NCBI GenBank assembly: GCA_011390515.1
Contig: JAABSJ010000034.1
Coordinates: forward strand, 1-36,014
DNA from: Oscillatoria sp.
GTDB lineage: Bacteria; Cyanobacteriota; Cyanobacteriia; Cyanobacteriales; Laspinemataceae
Length of the DNA stretch: 36,014 nucleotides
Direction: 5' to 3'
Part shown: piece after piece, positions 16,263-25,414 of the stretch
Position numbering within the stretch: the first letter of the stretch is position 1
Layout of the letters: each line of letters starts with the position of its first letter
Notes under the pieces: generated by a model
What the model was told of the DNA's origin: nothing
The model's input: the letters and a program-made list of their open reading frames with translations, nothing else
The model's database searches: none
Made by a program: the position numbers and the translations under genes

Positions 16263-18245
16263 TCAAGGGGCGATCGTGCCCGTCAGGGGTGAACTCGCAC
16301 TAGCGGCAGATTTAATGGGAATACGACCGGCGAGATAGGCCAGACGACCGGCTTCTACCCCTTGGGCCATAGCCCGTGCCATTGCTGCGGGATTGGTGGC
16401 GAGGGCGATCGCACTATTAATCAGGACCAAATCCGCCCCCATCTCCATCGCTAGGGCCGCCTCGGAAGGCACTCCAATCCCGGCATCCACGACCACCGGC
16501 ACTTGAGCATTCTCAATAATAATCGCAATATTCGCAGCGGTACTAATTCCCTGTCCTGACCCAATCGGTGACCCCAAAGGCATCACTGTAGCACAGCCGA
16601 CCTCTTCTAACCGTTTGGCTAACATTGGGTCCGCATTAATATAAGGCAACACCGCAAAGCCTTCTTTGACTAATTGTTCCGCTGCTTGCAACGTCCCGAT
16701 CGGGTCTGGTAACAGATATTTCGGGTCCGGAATCACCTCTAATTTGACAAAATTATTATCCTCTTGGCCCAAAAGTTTCGCCATTTCTCGACCCAATCGG
16801 GCCACCCGAATCGCTTCCTCAGCGGTTTGACATCCGGCAGTATTGGGCAACATCCAGATTTTACTCCAGTCGATCGCCTCGGCTAATCCCTGATGTCCCG
16901 GTGCATTGGTTTGGACCCGACGCACCGCCACGGTCACGATTTCACAACCACTGGCGATAATACTTTGCTGCATTTCCTCCATTGACCGATATCTGCCAGT
17001 CCCGGTCATCAAGCGCGACTGGAACGATCGCCCCGCAATGGTCACCGGCTGATCTAATTGCTGTAACAAAGAGTCGGAAGCAGGGACAGAGGGTTTGGCC
17101 GTGGCGTAGGTGAGAGAATTACTCATAGGAGTTCCAGTAGGTTGAGGAGATGAGGTCAAAAATCGCTGACAACTAAAGTGGGGCAGCAGAGGATCGGTAT
17201 TTTCCTGAAGAATCCAATCCGCAATCAAGGAAGCGGTAATCGGTGCCAGTAAAATCCCGTTGCGATAGTGTCCCGTGGCTAAGGTTAAATTGGCGATCGC
17301 ACTTGGACCCAAAACCGGCCATTCATCCGGGGTCGCCGGTCGATATCCCCACCAACATTCACTAATCGGATAATCCGCCAGCACCGGATAGAGGCGCATC
17401 GCCCGTTCTAACAAGAGTTTGATTCCTGCCGGGGTGTTACCCGGAGTAAACCCCACATCCTCACTGGTGGCCCCGATAATAATTCGGCCATCCCGTCGCG
17501 GCACGATGTAGGTTTCCGGTCCAAATAATACCCGACTTAGAGGCGGCTGCACCGGGGAGTTCACTGGGGCTTGCACCGAGAGCATCTGGCCTTTTTTGGG
17601 ATGAACTGGAATCGGCAGGAGTTGATGACTCCAGGCCCCGGTTGCCAGGACATAATGGGAGGCGTGTAATTCGCCCTGGTTCGTTCGTAAGGCGACTGCC
17701 TGCTGTTGTCGCTGGATAATCCCCTCAAGGATGACACCCTCGCGAATCTCGACTCCCAATTCTTGGACTGCCTTTAATAACCCATTGGCAAGGGCACGAT
17801 TATCCACTTGTCCATCTTCGGGATACCACCACCCACCGACAACCGCCTCACCTAAACCAGGTTGGTACAGTTCGAGGTGAGCTTTGTCCACCCAAGTGGC
17901 GGGAAATCCTGAATCCACAGGGGTGGAGGTTCCCGGTGGAGTGGGTTCATAAACCGGGGCGAGGATCCCCCCGGGCCAATAGCCGGTGGAGACCCCGCTG
18001 AGGTCTTCTATTTTGCTAATCCAGTCCGGATAGAGCGATCGCGATCGCAAGCACAAATCCAGCATCGGTCCCGGGGGAATCGCCTCCGCTTGCGGGGCCA
18101 ACATTCCTGCTGCCGCAGAGGTGGCTCCTTCCTGGAGCGATCGCGCACAAACCGTCACCGAGGCCCCACGCAGTTTCAGGTCAATGGCAATAGAGAGACC
18201 GATAATGCCACCGCCAATAATAATGATGTCGTTTGATGTCTTCAT
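16263..18245 (-). CDS. thiO/thiG: Bifunctional glycine oxidase ThiO / thiazole synthase ThiG
   Basis: A 660-residue fusion found in cyanobacteria. The N-terminal half is ThiO, an FAD-dependent glycine oxidase: dinucleotide-binding [17 protein letters not shown] at residues 5-21, and the C-terminal [11 protein letters not shown] flavin-contact motif near 335. It makes iminoglycine (dehydroglycine). The C-terminal half, from about residue 400, is Thi[10 protein letters not shown] at its start, the FVKLEVIPD motif with the Schiff-base lysine, and [20 protein letters not shown] with the phosphate-binding loop. It joins deoxyxylulose phosphate, iminoglycine and ThiS-thiocarboxylate into the thiazole of thiamine. 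The fusion would pass unstable iminoglycine directly to ThiG. No other thi gene is adjacent. Confidence 0.96.
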   Translation of the reverse strand: MKTSNDIIIIGGGIIGLSIAIDLKLRGASVTVCARSLQEGATSAAAGMLAPQAEAIPPGPMLDLCLRSRSLYPDWISKIEDLSGVSTGYWPGGILAPVYEPTPPGTSTPVDSGFPATWVDKAHLELYQPGLGEAVVGGWWYPEDGQVDNRALANGLLKAVQELGVEIREGVILEGIIQRQQQAVALRTNQGELHASHYVLATGAWSHQLLPIPVHPKKGQMLSVQAPVNSPVQPPLSRVLFGPETYIVPRRDGRIIIGATSEDVGFTPGNTPAGIKLLLERAMRLYPVLADYPISECWWGYRPATPDEWPVLGPSAIANLTLATGHYRNGILLAPITASLIADWILQENTDPLLPHFSCQRFLTSSPQPTGTPMSNSLTYATAKPSVPASDSLLQQLDQPVTIAGRSFQSRLMTGTGRYRSMEEMQQSIIASGCEIVTVAVRRVQTNAPGHQGLAEAIDWSKIWMLPNTAGCQTAEEAIRVARLGREMAKLLGQEDNNFVKLEVIPDPKYLLPDPIGTLQAAEQLVKEGFAVLPYINADPMLAKRLEEVGCATVMPLGSPIGSGQGISTAANIAIIIENAQVPVVVDAGIGVPSEAALAMEMGADLVLINSAIALATNPAAMARAMAQGVEAGRLAYLAGRIPIKSAASASSPLTGTIAP

Positions 18246-18265
18246 TAAAAAATTAGGGTAATTTT

Positions 18266-18291
18266 TTTTATAAAAATAGGGTTTTTGTCAA
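18266..18291 (-). promoter_or_regulatory. Candidate promoter for thiO/thiG
   Basis: Minus-strand TTGACA (18286-18291) followed by TATAAA (18266-18271); the 14-base spacing is shorter than ideal, but TAAAAA can be read one or two bases later. It lies 20-45 bases before the ATG. Confidence 0.3.
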
Positions 18292-18453
18292 GTTGCAATC
18301 CCGAAGATTAGGTTAAATTTTTCCCAGGTAGGGCACTCCGGGGTCTTTAATGAATCCGAAGAAAGCAGGATATAATTTAGACGAATGCTTTACCCTGCTG
18401 AGAAAAAACTGCCCTAAAATTATTAATTCTTAATAATCAATGCTGATTAAGCC

Positions 18454-18792
18454 TTAACCTTCTGCTGTCCAGACCGGATTTTCCCCTTGTCCCCAGAATC
18501 CGTCATATTTTGTCAACTTTACATCACCTAAAACTTGGGTTTGACAAGCTAATCGGAGATTTTTTGCGGGAGAATGAGGAGGGAGCGATCGCCGAGTGCG
18601 GTCCCGCCAATTGGGAGCCGAAACTTCTCCTTCAATCTCCACCGCACAAGTGCCACAACTACCCAGGCCCCGACAATTAATCAATTTGGCCTTGCCATTG
18701 TACAGGTCAATCCCATTGTCTAACAAAACCTGCCGGAGATTAGCCCCGCGATCGCACTGTAAGGTCTTTCCCGCAACTTCTACTTTTGGCAT
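18454..18792 (-). CDS. 2Fe-2S ferredoxin-like protein
   Basis: A 112-residue beta-grasp ferredoxin. The cluster ligands are visible in NCRGLGSCGTCAVEI (C-x5-C-x2-C at about residues 40-49) and CQT near residue 83. The spacing of the first two ligands (five residues rather than four) and the WRDRTRRSLPPHSP insertion before the last Cys distinguish it from photosynthetic PetF and match a minor cyanobacterial ferredoxin family (I believe Slr0148-like). It is a soluble electron carrier; its redox partner is unknown. The gene is 208 bp upstream of thiO/thiG on the same strand. Confidence 0.85.
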   Translation of the reverse strand: MPKVEVAGKTLQCDRGANLRQVLLDNGIDLYNGKAKLINCRGLGSCGTCAVEIEGEVSAPNWRDRTRRSLPPHSPAKNLRLACQTQVLGDVKLTKYDGFWGQGENPVWTAEG

Positions 18793-18836
18793 CTCAACTC
18801 ACTCAAAGCATTTCACTCTCTATTTTTACACTTTTT

Positions 18837-18905
18837 GGGGAGATGGGGAGATGGGGAGGATACAGAGGATCGGGAGGATGTTCGTAGTAACGACTTCAGT
18901 CGTTA
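18837..18905. repeat. G-rich nonamer-like run plus one 32-bp repeat unit
   Basis: Degenerate GGGGAGAT/GGGAGGAT units (18837-18880) run into TTCGTAGTAACGACTTCAGT (18881), the same order as in the island at 14202-14430. Confidence 0.8.
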
Positions 18906-18908
18906 CCG

Positions 18909-18934
18909 CGTGACTTGGCGGACGCCAAGTCACG
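18909..18934. repeat. Perfect palindrome CGTGACTTGGCG/CGCCAAGTCACG
   Basis: A 12-bp stem with a 2-base loop just after a 32-bp repeat unit. Stem sequence differs from the palindromes at 14430 and 14514, while position and size are kept. Confidence 0.9.
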
Positions 18935-18990
18935 CCCCCCTGTCCGGACCCTCCAGTTCCCAACAGGCGCTTAAGCCCCTGATGGTGAGG

Positions 18991-19149
18991 CAACACCCGG
19001 CGGGGGTTAAAACCCCCGCCTAACAGCTAAAGTCGGTTGAAACCGACTGAAAAAACCACCGGATAAGACTTGCAGTCGGATTTATCCGACTTTAGCTATG
19101 AGGCGGGGGTTTTAACCCCCGCCGGTGTTGAGAATGGTGCAAGATGTCG
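18991..19149. repeat. Cruciform repeat element, copy 2
   Basis: Same four-palindrome layout as 6091-6251. Its right end is the reverse complement of the left end of copy 1 (CGACATCTTG..CCATTCTCAA), yet the centre GGATAAGACTTGCAGTCGG is in the same orientation in both. The stem AGTCGGATTTATCCGACT replaces AGTCGGTTTCAACCGACT of copy 1, a paired change that keeps the stem. Confidence 0.9.
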
Positions 19150-19156
19150 TTACTCC

Positions 19157-19254
19157 GAACTGAAGAGAACGACTGAAGTCGTTACTACGAACTGAAGAGA
19201 ACGACTGAAGTCGTTACTACGAACTGAAGAGAACGACTGAAGTCGTTACTACAA
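19157..19254. repeat. 32-bp tandem repeat, three inverted units
   Basis: Units GAACTGAAGAGAACGACTGA start at 19157, 19189 and 19221, exactly 32 bases apart, and are the reverse complement of the units at 14337-14430. Confidence 0.95.
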
Positions 19255-19277
19255 ACAGCCTCACCATCTCCCCTGTC

Positions 19278-19305
19278 CAATGACCAACGACAAATGACCA
19301 ATGAC
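19278..19305. repeat. Heptamer repeat overlapping the first cimA ATG
   Basis: Four 7-base units (CAATGAC, CAACGAC, AAATGAC, CAATGAC), a short tandem repeat type common in cyanobacteria. The ATG at 19301 lies inside the last unit. Confidence 0.75.
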
Positions 19306-20932
19306 AAAACCTATGAACGCAGATAGCACTAACCGGATTTGGATCTACGACACCACCTTAAGAGATGGATCTCAGCGCGAGGGGATGTCCCTGTCTATCG
19401 AGGATAAATTGCGGATTGCTCACCGCCTCGATCGCCTGGGGGTCCCATTTATTGAAGGCGGATGGCCTGGGGCCAATCCCAAGGATGTGCAGTTTTTCTG
19501 GAGACTCCAAGAAGAACCCCTGCAAAATGCCGAAGCAGTCGCCTTTTGTTCCACCAGGCGTCCGGGAAAAACAGCGGCAGAGGACCCGATGTTGCAGCCG
19601 ATTCTCTCTGCTGGGACGCGCTGGGTAACGATTTTTGGCAAATCCTGGGATCTTCATGTAATTGAGGGACTCAATACGACCCTGGAAGAAAACCTGGAGA
19701 TGATCCGCGATACCATCGAGTTTTTGCGGAGTCAGGGACGACAGGTGATTTATGATGCTGAACACTGGTTTGATGGGTACAAACACAATCCCACTTATGC
19801 GCTGAAGACTCTAGAAACGGCGATCGCTGCTGGTGCGGAATGGATTGTTTTCTGCGACACCAATGGCGGCACCCTCCCCCATGAAATCAGCCAAATCACC
19901 AGCACCATCATTCAAACCCTCCGCCAAAAGACCGATATCCCCATCAATTTTGGCATCCACACCCATAATGATGCGGAAACTGCCGTTGCCAACGCCCTCA
20001 CTGCGGTTCTGGAAGGTGTGCGGATGGTTCAAGGCACGATTAATGGCTATGGCGAACGCTGTGGCAATGCCAACCTTTGCTCTTTAATTCCCAATCTTCA
20101 GCTTAAATTGGGTTATGATTGCATCGACCCGAGTCACTTGGTGAAACTCACGGAAACCAGTCGCTATATCAGTGAAGTGGCTAATCTCGCCCCGGATGAT
20201 CATGCGGCTTTTGTGGGACTTTCAGCCTTTGCCCATAAGGGGGGAATTCACGTTTCTGCGGTTCAGCGCAATCCCTTGACTTATGAACATTTACAACCGG
20301 AATTAATCGGCAATAAGCGCCGGATTGTGGTGTCGGACCAAGCGGGGATGAGTAATATTTTGGCCAAGGCGGCGACTTTTGGAATTGACCTGAATAAACA
20401 AGACCCCAAATGTCGGCAGATTTTGGAAAAGTTGAAAGATTTGGAAAATCAGGGCTATCAATTTGAGGCAGCCGAAGCGAGTTTTGAATTGTTAATGCAT
20501 GAAGCGGTAGGCGATCGCCAGACGTTTTTTGAAATTAAAGGCTTTCACGTCCATTGCGAACAACTCGAAGGGATGACCAATGTTTTAGCCACGGTTAAGG
20601 TTGGGGTGAATGGCAAAAATATTTTAGAAGCGGCTGAAGGCAATGGTCCAGTTTCGGCTTTAGATGCCGCCCTGCGGAAAGCGTTGGTTAATTTTTATCC
20701 GGCTTTAGCTGATTTCCAATTGACGGATTATAAGGTGAGGATTCTGGATGGCGGGGCTGGAACTTCTGCCAAAACTCGGGTTTTGGTGGAATCCAGCAAT
20801 GGTCAGCAACGCTGGACGACGGTGGGGGTTTCTACTAATATTATTGAAGCCTCTTATCAAGCTGTGGTGGAAGGATTGGAATATGGGTTAATTCTTCAGA
20901 ACCAAGGAAAGGAAGTGGTCACGGTTTCTTAG
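19301..20932 (+). CDS. cimA: Citramalate synthase
   Basis: A 543-residue enzyme of the HMGL/isopropylmalate synthase superfamily. It condenses pyruvate and acetyl-CoA to (R)-citramalate, the first step of the threonine-independent route to isoleucine. Motifs: DTTLRDGSQREG near the start (metal and substrate site), FIEGGWPGANPKD (typical of CimA rather than LeuA), HTHND metal ligands, and GYGERCGNANL. A LeuA-type regulatory dimer domain fills the last 130 residues (about 415-543), the usual site of feedback control. Two starts are possible: ATG 19301, which lies in a heptamer repeat, and ATG 19313 (MNADSTNRIWIYDTT), which fits the family N-terminus better. Neither has a ribosome-binding site. 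It is divergent from the ferredoxin gene. Confidence 0.94.
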   Translation: MTKPMNADSTNRIWIYDTTLRDGSQREGMSLSIEDKLRIAHRLDRLGVPFIEGGWPGANPKDVQFFWRLQEEPLQNAEAVAFCSTRRPGKTAAEDPMLQPILSAGTRWVTIFGKSWDLHVIEGLNTTLEENLEMIRDTIEFLRSQGRQVIYDAEHWFDGYKHNPTYALKTLETAIAAGAEWIVFCDTNGGTLPHEISQITSTIIQTLRQKTDIPINFGIHTHNDAETAVANALTAVLEGVRMVQGTINGYGERCGNANLCSLIPNLQLKLGYDCIDPSHLVKLTETSRYISEVANLAPDDHAAFVGLSAFAHKGGIHVSAVQRNPLTYEHLQPELIGNKRRIVVSDQAGMSNILAKAATFGIDLNKQDPKCRQILEKLKDLENQGYQFEAAEASFELLMHEAVGDRQTFFEIKGFHVHCEQLEGMTNVLATVKVGVNGKNILEAAEGNGPVSALDAALRKALVNFYPALADFQLTDYKVRILDGGAGTSAKTRVLVESSNGQQRWTTVGVSTNIIEASYQAVVEGLEYGLILQNQGKEVVTVS

Positions 20933-20957
20933 AAGGATATTCAACTAATCGCGTTTA

Positions 20958-20991
20958 GGGGAGTTGGCGTCTTGTCTTGACTCCTTTTTTT
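20958..20991 (+). terminator. Probable terminator after cimA
   Basis: GGAGT (20960-20964) pairs with ACTCC (20980-20984) and is followed by seven T residues. The stem is short but the T-run is good, 26 bases after the stop. Confidence 0.5.
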
Positions 20992-21171
20992 ATGGAAAAT
21001 TTTTCATCGGATGAAGGTGGGCAGATTTGGGATCTATCTCTGGATAGAGAATAGATGAAGGGGGAGAATCACCGGGTCAGTCACTTGCCAAACTGTCACA
21101 GACGGTCCGGTAGCTGCCTGGGAGTGGAATCATAATAAAGTGATTCTTAATCATCTAGGATTTTAGCCCTC

Positions 21172-22257
21172 ATGCAGCGCTTAGAAAATTCCACTGTCTC
21201 TGAAATCAGTTTTTCGCAGGTTCCCGAAGATCCTCGCATCGAACTCTCGGTTGCGGAAAGGTTGGGAGAATGCCAGGAAAATTTATTACGAGTTTTAGTG
21301 GTTGCTTCTGGGGGTTGCACGGCGTTGAGTTTGTTGGCGTCGCCGATGGTGGGACAAGTTGAAGCGGTGGATAGTAATCCGGCGCAGTTGCATTTAGTGG
21401 AGTTGCGTCGTCAGGCATTGTTGCATTTACCGTTATTGGACCAGATGGCCCTGATTGGGGGCGATCGCACCACTCACAGACGGGAACGACTGGACCTCTA
21501 CAAAGAATTGCGGCCCTATCTGCCGGAAGCGACGTTATCGTTCTGGGATGCTCGTCTCGAACAGATTGCTGAGGGAATCAATCAGGTGGGCCGATTTGAG
21601 ACCCTGACGACTCAGTTATCGGCCCAATTTTCGGCGTTGGGGTTGGATCCGCTTCACGATCCCGCCCAGAGTCTTGCTCATCCCGGGTGGCAAGATTGGG
21701 TTGAGTCTATTTTCACCCCCGAGGAACTGGTGAACATTTTTGGGGAAATCCCGGTGAAGGGATGGCAGGGAGTTTCATTTGGGGAGCATTTTGCTCAGAG
21801 GTTGGCAGTGGCCCTCAACAAGATGCCTCCCCAGGAAAATTATTTTATGACCCAACTGTTTGCCAACTCTTACGCTGAGGGGTTAAAGGGGGTCCCGGTT
21901 TATTTACAAGGGACTGCCCAAGGGACGATTTTGGCCCTGGGCACTCACAGACTCAAACTGCATGAGGGTCAGTTTTTAGAAAAAGTTGTGGAACTCGGTC
22001 AATCGGGGGGATTTGACCTGATTTCTATGTCAAATTTTGGAGAGGGGATGGCCCCTGATGAGTTAGGGGGGGCGATCGCCAAGATGACGCAATCCTTAAA
22101 TCCTGGTGGGGCTTTAATTGGACGCCGACTCAAGGGTGATTATGATTTAGGGGCGCTGATGGGTCAGTCGTTGCAGGTGGATCGGGAATGGAGCGCTAGG
22201 TTACTGGGGATGGAACGCTCTTATCTCTATGAAGAGGTGGTGGTGGGGTTTGCCTGA
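21172..22257 (+). CDS. DUF3419 / BtaA-like protein
   Basis: A 361-residue protein of the DUF3419 family, related to BtaA, which transfers the 3-amino-3-carboxypropyl group of S-adenosylmethionine to diacylglycerol in betaine-lipid synthesis. The SAM-binding part is visible: VLVVASGGCTALSLLA at about 40-55 followed by VEAVDSNPAQLHLVELRRQA, and late in the chain FDLISMSNFGE and LNPGGALIGRR. No BtaB-type N-methyltransferase gene is adjacent, and cyanobacteria are not known for betaine lipids, so the acceptor is uncertain. The ATG starts 239 bp after cimA; a separate transcript is likely. Confidence 0.75.
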   Translation: MQRLENSTVSEISFSQVPEDPRIELSVAERLGECQENLLRVLVVASGGCTALSLLASPMVGQVEAVDSNPAQLHLVELRRQALLHLPLLDQMALIGGDRTTHRRERLDLYKELRPYLPEATLSFWDARLEQIAEGINQVGRFETLTTQLSAQFSALGLDPLHDPAQSLAHPGWQDWVESIFTPEELVNIFGEIPVKGWQGVSFGEHFAQRLAVALNKMPPQENYFMTQLFANSYAEGLKGVPVYLQGTAQGTILALGTHRLKLHEGQFLEKVVELGQSGGFDLISMSNFGEGMAPDELGGAIAKMTQSLNPGGALIGRRLKGDYDLGALMGQSLQVDREWSARLLGMERSYLYEEVVVGFA

Positions 22258-22451
22258 TGATGGGGCGATCGCTACGGGGTGGGAACGGGTGGTTGACTGG
22301 GTGATGGGGAGCAGAAATCGGCTACCCCTAGGAACCCTGGACCCGGAGTTCACCCGCAATTAATCCCCTCTTCACCCTTTTTAGACGGCTGTGCAGTCGA
22401 AGGCCCTAGGTACTCAACTCCTTTTAGTGAGGCGAATTCTCCACAAATCGC

Positions 22452-22479
22452 TTGTTTTCTCACTGAAGCGAGATAAAAT
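22452..22479 (+). promoter_or_regulatory. Candidate promoter of the STAND NTPase gene
   Basis: TTGTTT (22452-22457), a 16-base spacer and TAAAAT (22474-22479). Transcription would begin near 22486, which would exclude the GTG at 22485 as a start and favours the GTG at 22560. The rest of the 22258-22484 spacer shows no other feature. Confidence 0.4.
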
Positions 22480-22559
22480 AGGCAGTGAACAAAAACTCAC
22501 TTCTTTGCATCTTAAGTCCAAGGCAACAGTCGTCGTTACATAGGGGTGAGAGAACTGCT

Positions 22560-24173
22560 GTGATTCCGCAAGACTTTTTAAAAGTGGTAACCGTCGAACG
22601 GGGCGTGTCGGACTCGGAAATTCAGGTCTTATCTTATGCGCTGCATGGTGAATCCATTGCTGCGATCGCCATTAACCTGGGCATTCGACCCGAAGCGGTC
22701 CGCAAACGACTCGGTGAAGTGTACAAAAAATTTAAAATCGGGGGCGCTGGACCCGGTAAAATGGCCAAGTTACAACAAATTCTGGTCAGCGAGTATCAGG
22801 ACCATCAGACGGGCATAACCTTAAACAGTAACGGACTCCAGAATGGGTCCGCCTGTTGTGTTAAATCGATTTATGATTGGGGCGAGGCACCGGATAGTTC
22901 GATTTTTTATGGGCGAGATCTCGAACTCGCCACCCTGGAAGAGTGGATTTTAGAGCAAGAGTGCCGGGTGGTATCCATTTTGGGGATGGCAGGGATGGGT
23001 AAAACTGCCCTGTCTGTTAAATTGGCTCACCAAATTCAAGAGCAATTTGATACGGTGTTATGGCGAAATTTGCGCCAAGGTCCATCCCTAACTGAGCTCT
23101 TGGATCATTTACTCAAATTGCTCTACCCTCATCAGGGTGCTTATTCTATTCCCGATCTCAATGACAAAATCTCCCTATTCCTGGAATATTGTCGCCATCA
23201 TCGCTGTTTATTAATCCTGGATGGTGTGGAAACCCTTTTAAAAGGGGGTGAACTCTCGGGACAGTATCGGGAGGGTTATTCCGAGTATGGAGACTTTTTT
23301 AAACGGCTTTCCTGCCAACCCCACAAGAGCTGTGTGCTGATGACCAGTTGGGAAAATCCCAAGGAAATCAGTTTACAAGAAGGGGATTATTTACCCGTGC
23401 GGTCTCTACCGTTGACGGGTTTAAATGCAGAGGCATCTACTCAAATTTTAAAAGATAAAGGATTGATTGTTGAACCGGCCTGGGCTAATTTATTTGACCT
23501 ATATCGAGGCAATCCTGTAGAACTAAAAATTGCAGCACGGACGATTCAAGAATTATTTGGGGGCCAAGTTGCGGAATTTCTGAAACATGGGACGTTAGTG
23601 TTTGGGGAAATCAATGAGTTGCTCGCCCAACAGTGCGATCGCTTGTCGGGGTTAGAACAAGAAATTCTCTATTGGCTGGCGATCGAGCGTCAACCGCTAT
23701 CCTTGGAGCGTCTGCGTCAGATTATGTTGTTGCCGGTGCCGTTACAGGAATTATTAGAAGCGGTGGCTTCTTTGGGACGGCGATCGCTGCTTGAAAAAAC
23801 ATCGAACCCTGACCAGGCTTTATTTTCCCTCCCGCCCGTTTTGTTGGAATATGTCACCACCGCGTTGATGAGTCAAATTTTTGATGAATTGCAGGAGGTT
23901 TTTTACACCAAAAAGCCGGAGAAATTTTTGCTGTTCCGTAGCCATGCTCTGGTGCAACCGGAGGCGGCCCCCCAGGTTCAACAGGAACAACTTGAGCAGA
24001 TGATCGCGCCCCTAGGCGATCGCCTCCGACGCACGATTAGAAGTGAAAGTCGGATCGTTGATTATTTAACCCAAATTGACACCCTCTTGCAAGGAGAACC
24101 GACCCTAGAAGTGGGATATAGCAGTGAAAATGTCAAGGGTCTCCTGAAATCCCTCCAACCGGAGAAAAAATAA
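22560..24173 (+). CDS. STAND NTPase (HTH-NB-ARC), sensor domain missing
   Basis: About 537 residues from the GTG at 22560, which has an AGGGGTGAG site 9 bases upstream; the frame extends to a GTG at 22485. Residues 16-60 form a LuxR-like helix-turn-helix (SDSEIQVLSYALHGESIAAI, RPEAVRKRLGEVYKKF). An NB-ARC NTPase follows: Walker A GMAGMGKT at 142-149, Walker B CLLILDGVETLL, an LMTSWENPKE sensor 1-type motif, and the GNP (GxP) motif of the winged-helix region. Relatives usually continue into WD40 or pentapeptide repeats after a GYxxxNxxxLL segment; here the protein stops right there (GYSSENVKGLLKSLQPEKK). It therefore lacks the usual ligand sensor. Such proteins act as switches in signalling or defence. 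Confidence 0.85.
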   Translation: MIPQDFLKVVTVERGVSDSEIQVLSYALHGESIAAIAINLGIRPEAVRKRLGEVYKKFKIGGAGPGKMAKLQQILVSEYQDHQTGITLNSNGLQNGSACCVKSIYDWGEAPDSSIFYGRDLELATLEEWILEQECRVVSILGMAGMGKTALSVKLAHQIQEQFDTVLWRNLRQGPSLTELLDHLLKLLYPHQGAYSIPDLNDKISLFLEYCRHHRCLLILDGVETLLKGGELSGQYREGYSEYGDFFKRLSCQPHKSCVLMTSWENPKEISLQEGDYLPVRSLPLTGLNAEASTQILKDKGLIVEPAWANLFDLYRGNPVELKIAARTIQELFGGQVAEFLKHGTLVFGEINELLAQQCDRLSGLEQEILYWLAIERQPLSLERLRQIMLLPVPLQELLEAVASLGRRSLLEKTSNPDQALFSLPPVLLEYVTTALMSQIFDELQEVFYTKKPEKFLLFRSHALVQPEAAPQVQQEQLEQMIAPLGDRLRRTIRSESRIVDYLTQIDTLLQGEPTLEVGYSSENVKGLLKSLQPEKK

Positions 24174-24368
24174 GCGATCGCGCTTCACAGGACACAGACA
24201 AACCCCCAACCCCTTTCCCGGGAAAGGCGCAGCAGAAAGCCTTGTTCCGGGTAATTTTTGTTTGATGCATCTACGTCTGGACAGTCCCCTCCCCAAGACA
24301 TAGGGGAGGGCTAAGGTCCTATCCAGAGTCCAAGTTAAGCAGTTGCTCCCCCATCCCCCCCATCCCCC

Positions 24369-24403
24369 AAGGACAAAGGACAAAGGACAAAGGACAAAGG
24401 ACA
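24369..24403. repeat. Heptamer tandem repeat AAGGACA x5
   Basis: Five exact AAGGACA units in a row, flanked by C-rich CCCCCATC runs related to the nonamer arrays on the opposite strand. It is a short tandem repeat of the kind common in cyanobacteria. Confidence 0.9.
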
Positions 24404-24405
24404 AA

Positions 24406-25414
24406 TCCCCATCTCCCCAATAAAGCCAAACAATTTGGAAAATTTGTGATAAACTACTTTAGTAGAGAAAAAACTCTACACTAAAAATCCCACCCAATTC
24501 CGTACCCATAGCAAGCGCCAAAGCGAGCTCACCGATCAAGAAGTTCGACTTCGACCCTCTGCGATCGCCCTGCGGATTGATTGGCTATACCGTAGGAAGC
24601 CAATCTCGCTACTGACTGTTGTAGGTAGCCCCAACAAGTTTAATCCTTCCCGAAATGTGGAGACTTTCTGACTCGGAAGAAAGCGCCTCCCACCTGACTC
24701 GGCTCGATGCGATCGCCATCCCGGGCAAGCGTAACCCATAGGGTTAGGGGTTTGCTCATAGGCAGGACCGCAGGAATCGAGAATCAGGTTAAAGGCCCTC
24801 GGGAGTCCCAAATTAGGCGATTCGTAAAAAAAAATCAAAAATAGACTTGCCAAAAGTAGCGTGCTACGATAAAAGATATAAAGTAGCTTTCCAACCGATT
24901 ACCGAATCTAGGATTTTTCCGAACCGGCACTCAACTGACTGAAGTTGGGGATTGCCGCTCAGTCCAGATAGCGAAGATAGCGTGGATCGACATTTTTGAT
25001 AGTCGAGAACCGATGATCATTCATCCCAATTCACCTAGAATATCGGCCAGAGCAAAAAGAAAGGACTTTCCAATGGTTCAAAACGTTTCCTTAGCTTCAG
25101 GTGGTTTACACAAACCGTGCAAATCTCCGGATTATATACCCTGTTCGGCTGGAAGTGTGTCAAGGCCGATGCCAAACCGACTCTACGGTCTAACGAACTT
25201 GACTAGCTGAAACTGATGGTAAAAAATGCAGGCACTTTATTTAAAGAGGTCTGGAAGCGGAAACCCCCAACTTCGCGCTGGAACGGCATACCCCTCCAGC
25301 AAAGATCCACCGTCAACTCTACGAGGATGGCGAATAAAACCTTGCGAAGTATGGTAAAAAGATTGGAAAGCAATTGTATGTTGTTAGAAGTTTTTGGAAA
25401 ATTAAAGAGGTATT
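24406..25414. other. Long intergenic region, possibly structured RNA
   Basis: About 1 kb without a convincing gene. Small hairpins are visible: GTAGAG/CTCTAC at 24462-24479, GATTGGCT/AGCCAATC at 24579-24605 and TAACCC/GGGTTA at 24732-24746. A promoter-like TTGCCA followed after 18 bases by TAAAAG lies near 24846-24875 and would give a leader of over 500 bases for the small gene at 25415. Open frames here (105 codons on minus, 65-76 on plus) match no family that I know. I looked for tmRNA, RNase P RNA and SRP RNA signatures and found none. Confidence 0.45.

Noticed and set aside
18390-18420. CTGAGA-containing sequence near thiO/thiG, possibly a TPP riboswitch
   Set aside because: It is on the opposite strand to thiO/thiG and lacks the other conserved THI-box parts (the CCUUGAACCUGAU-like segment and closing helix).
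24536-24853. 105-codon minus-strand frame
   Set aside because: No ribosome-binding site and no recognisable motif; hairpins in the same DNA argue for a non-coding origin.
24480-24860. Possible tmRNA, RNase P RNA or SRP RNA
   Set aside because: None of the conserved core sequences of these RNAs was found on either strand.
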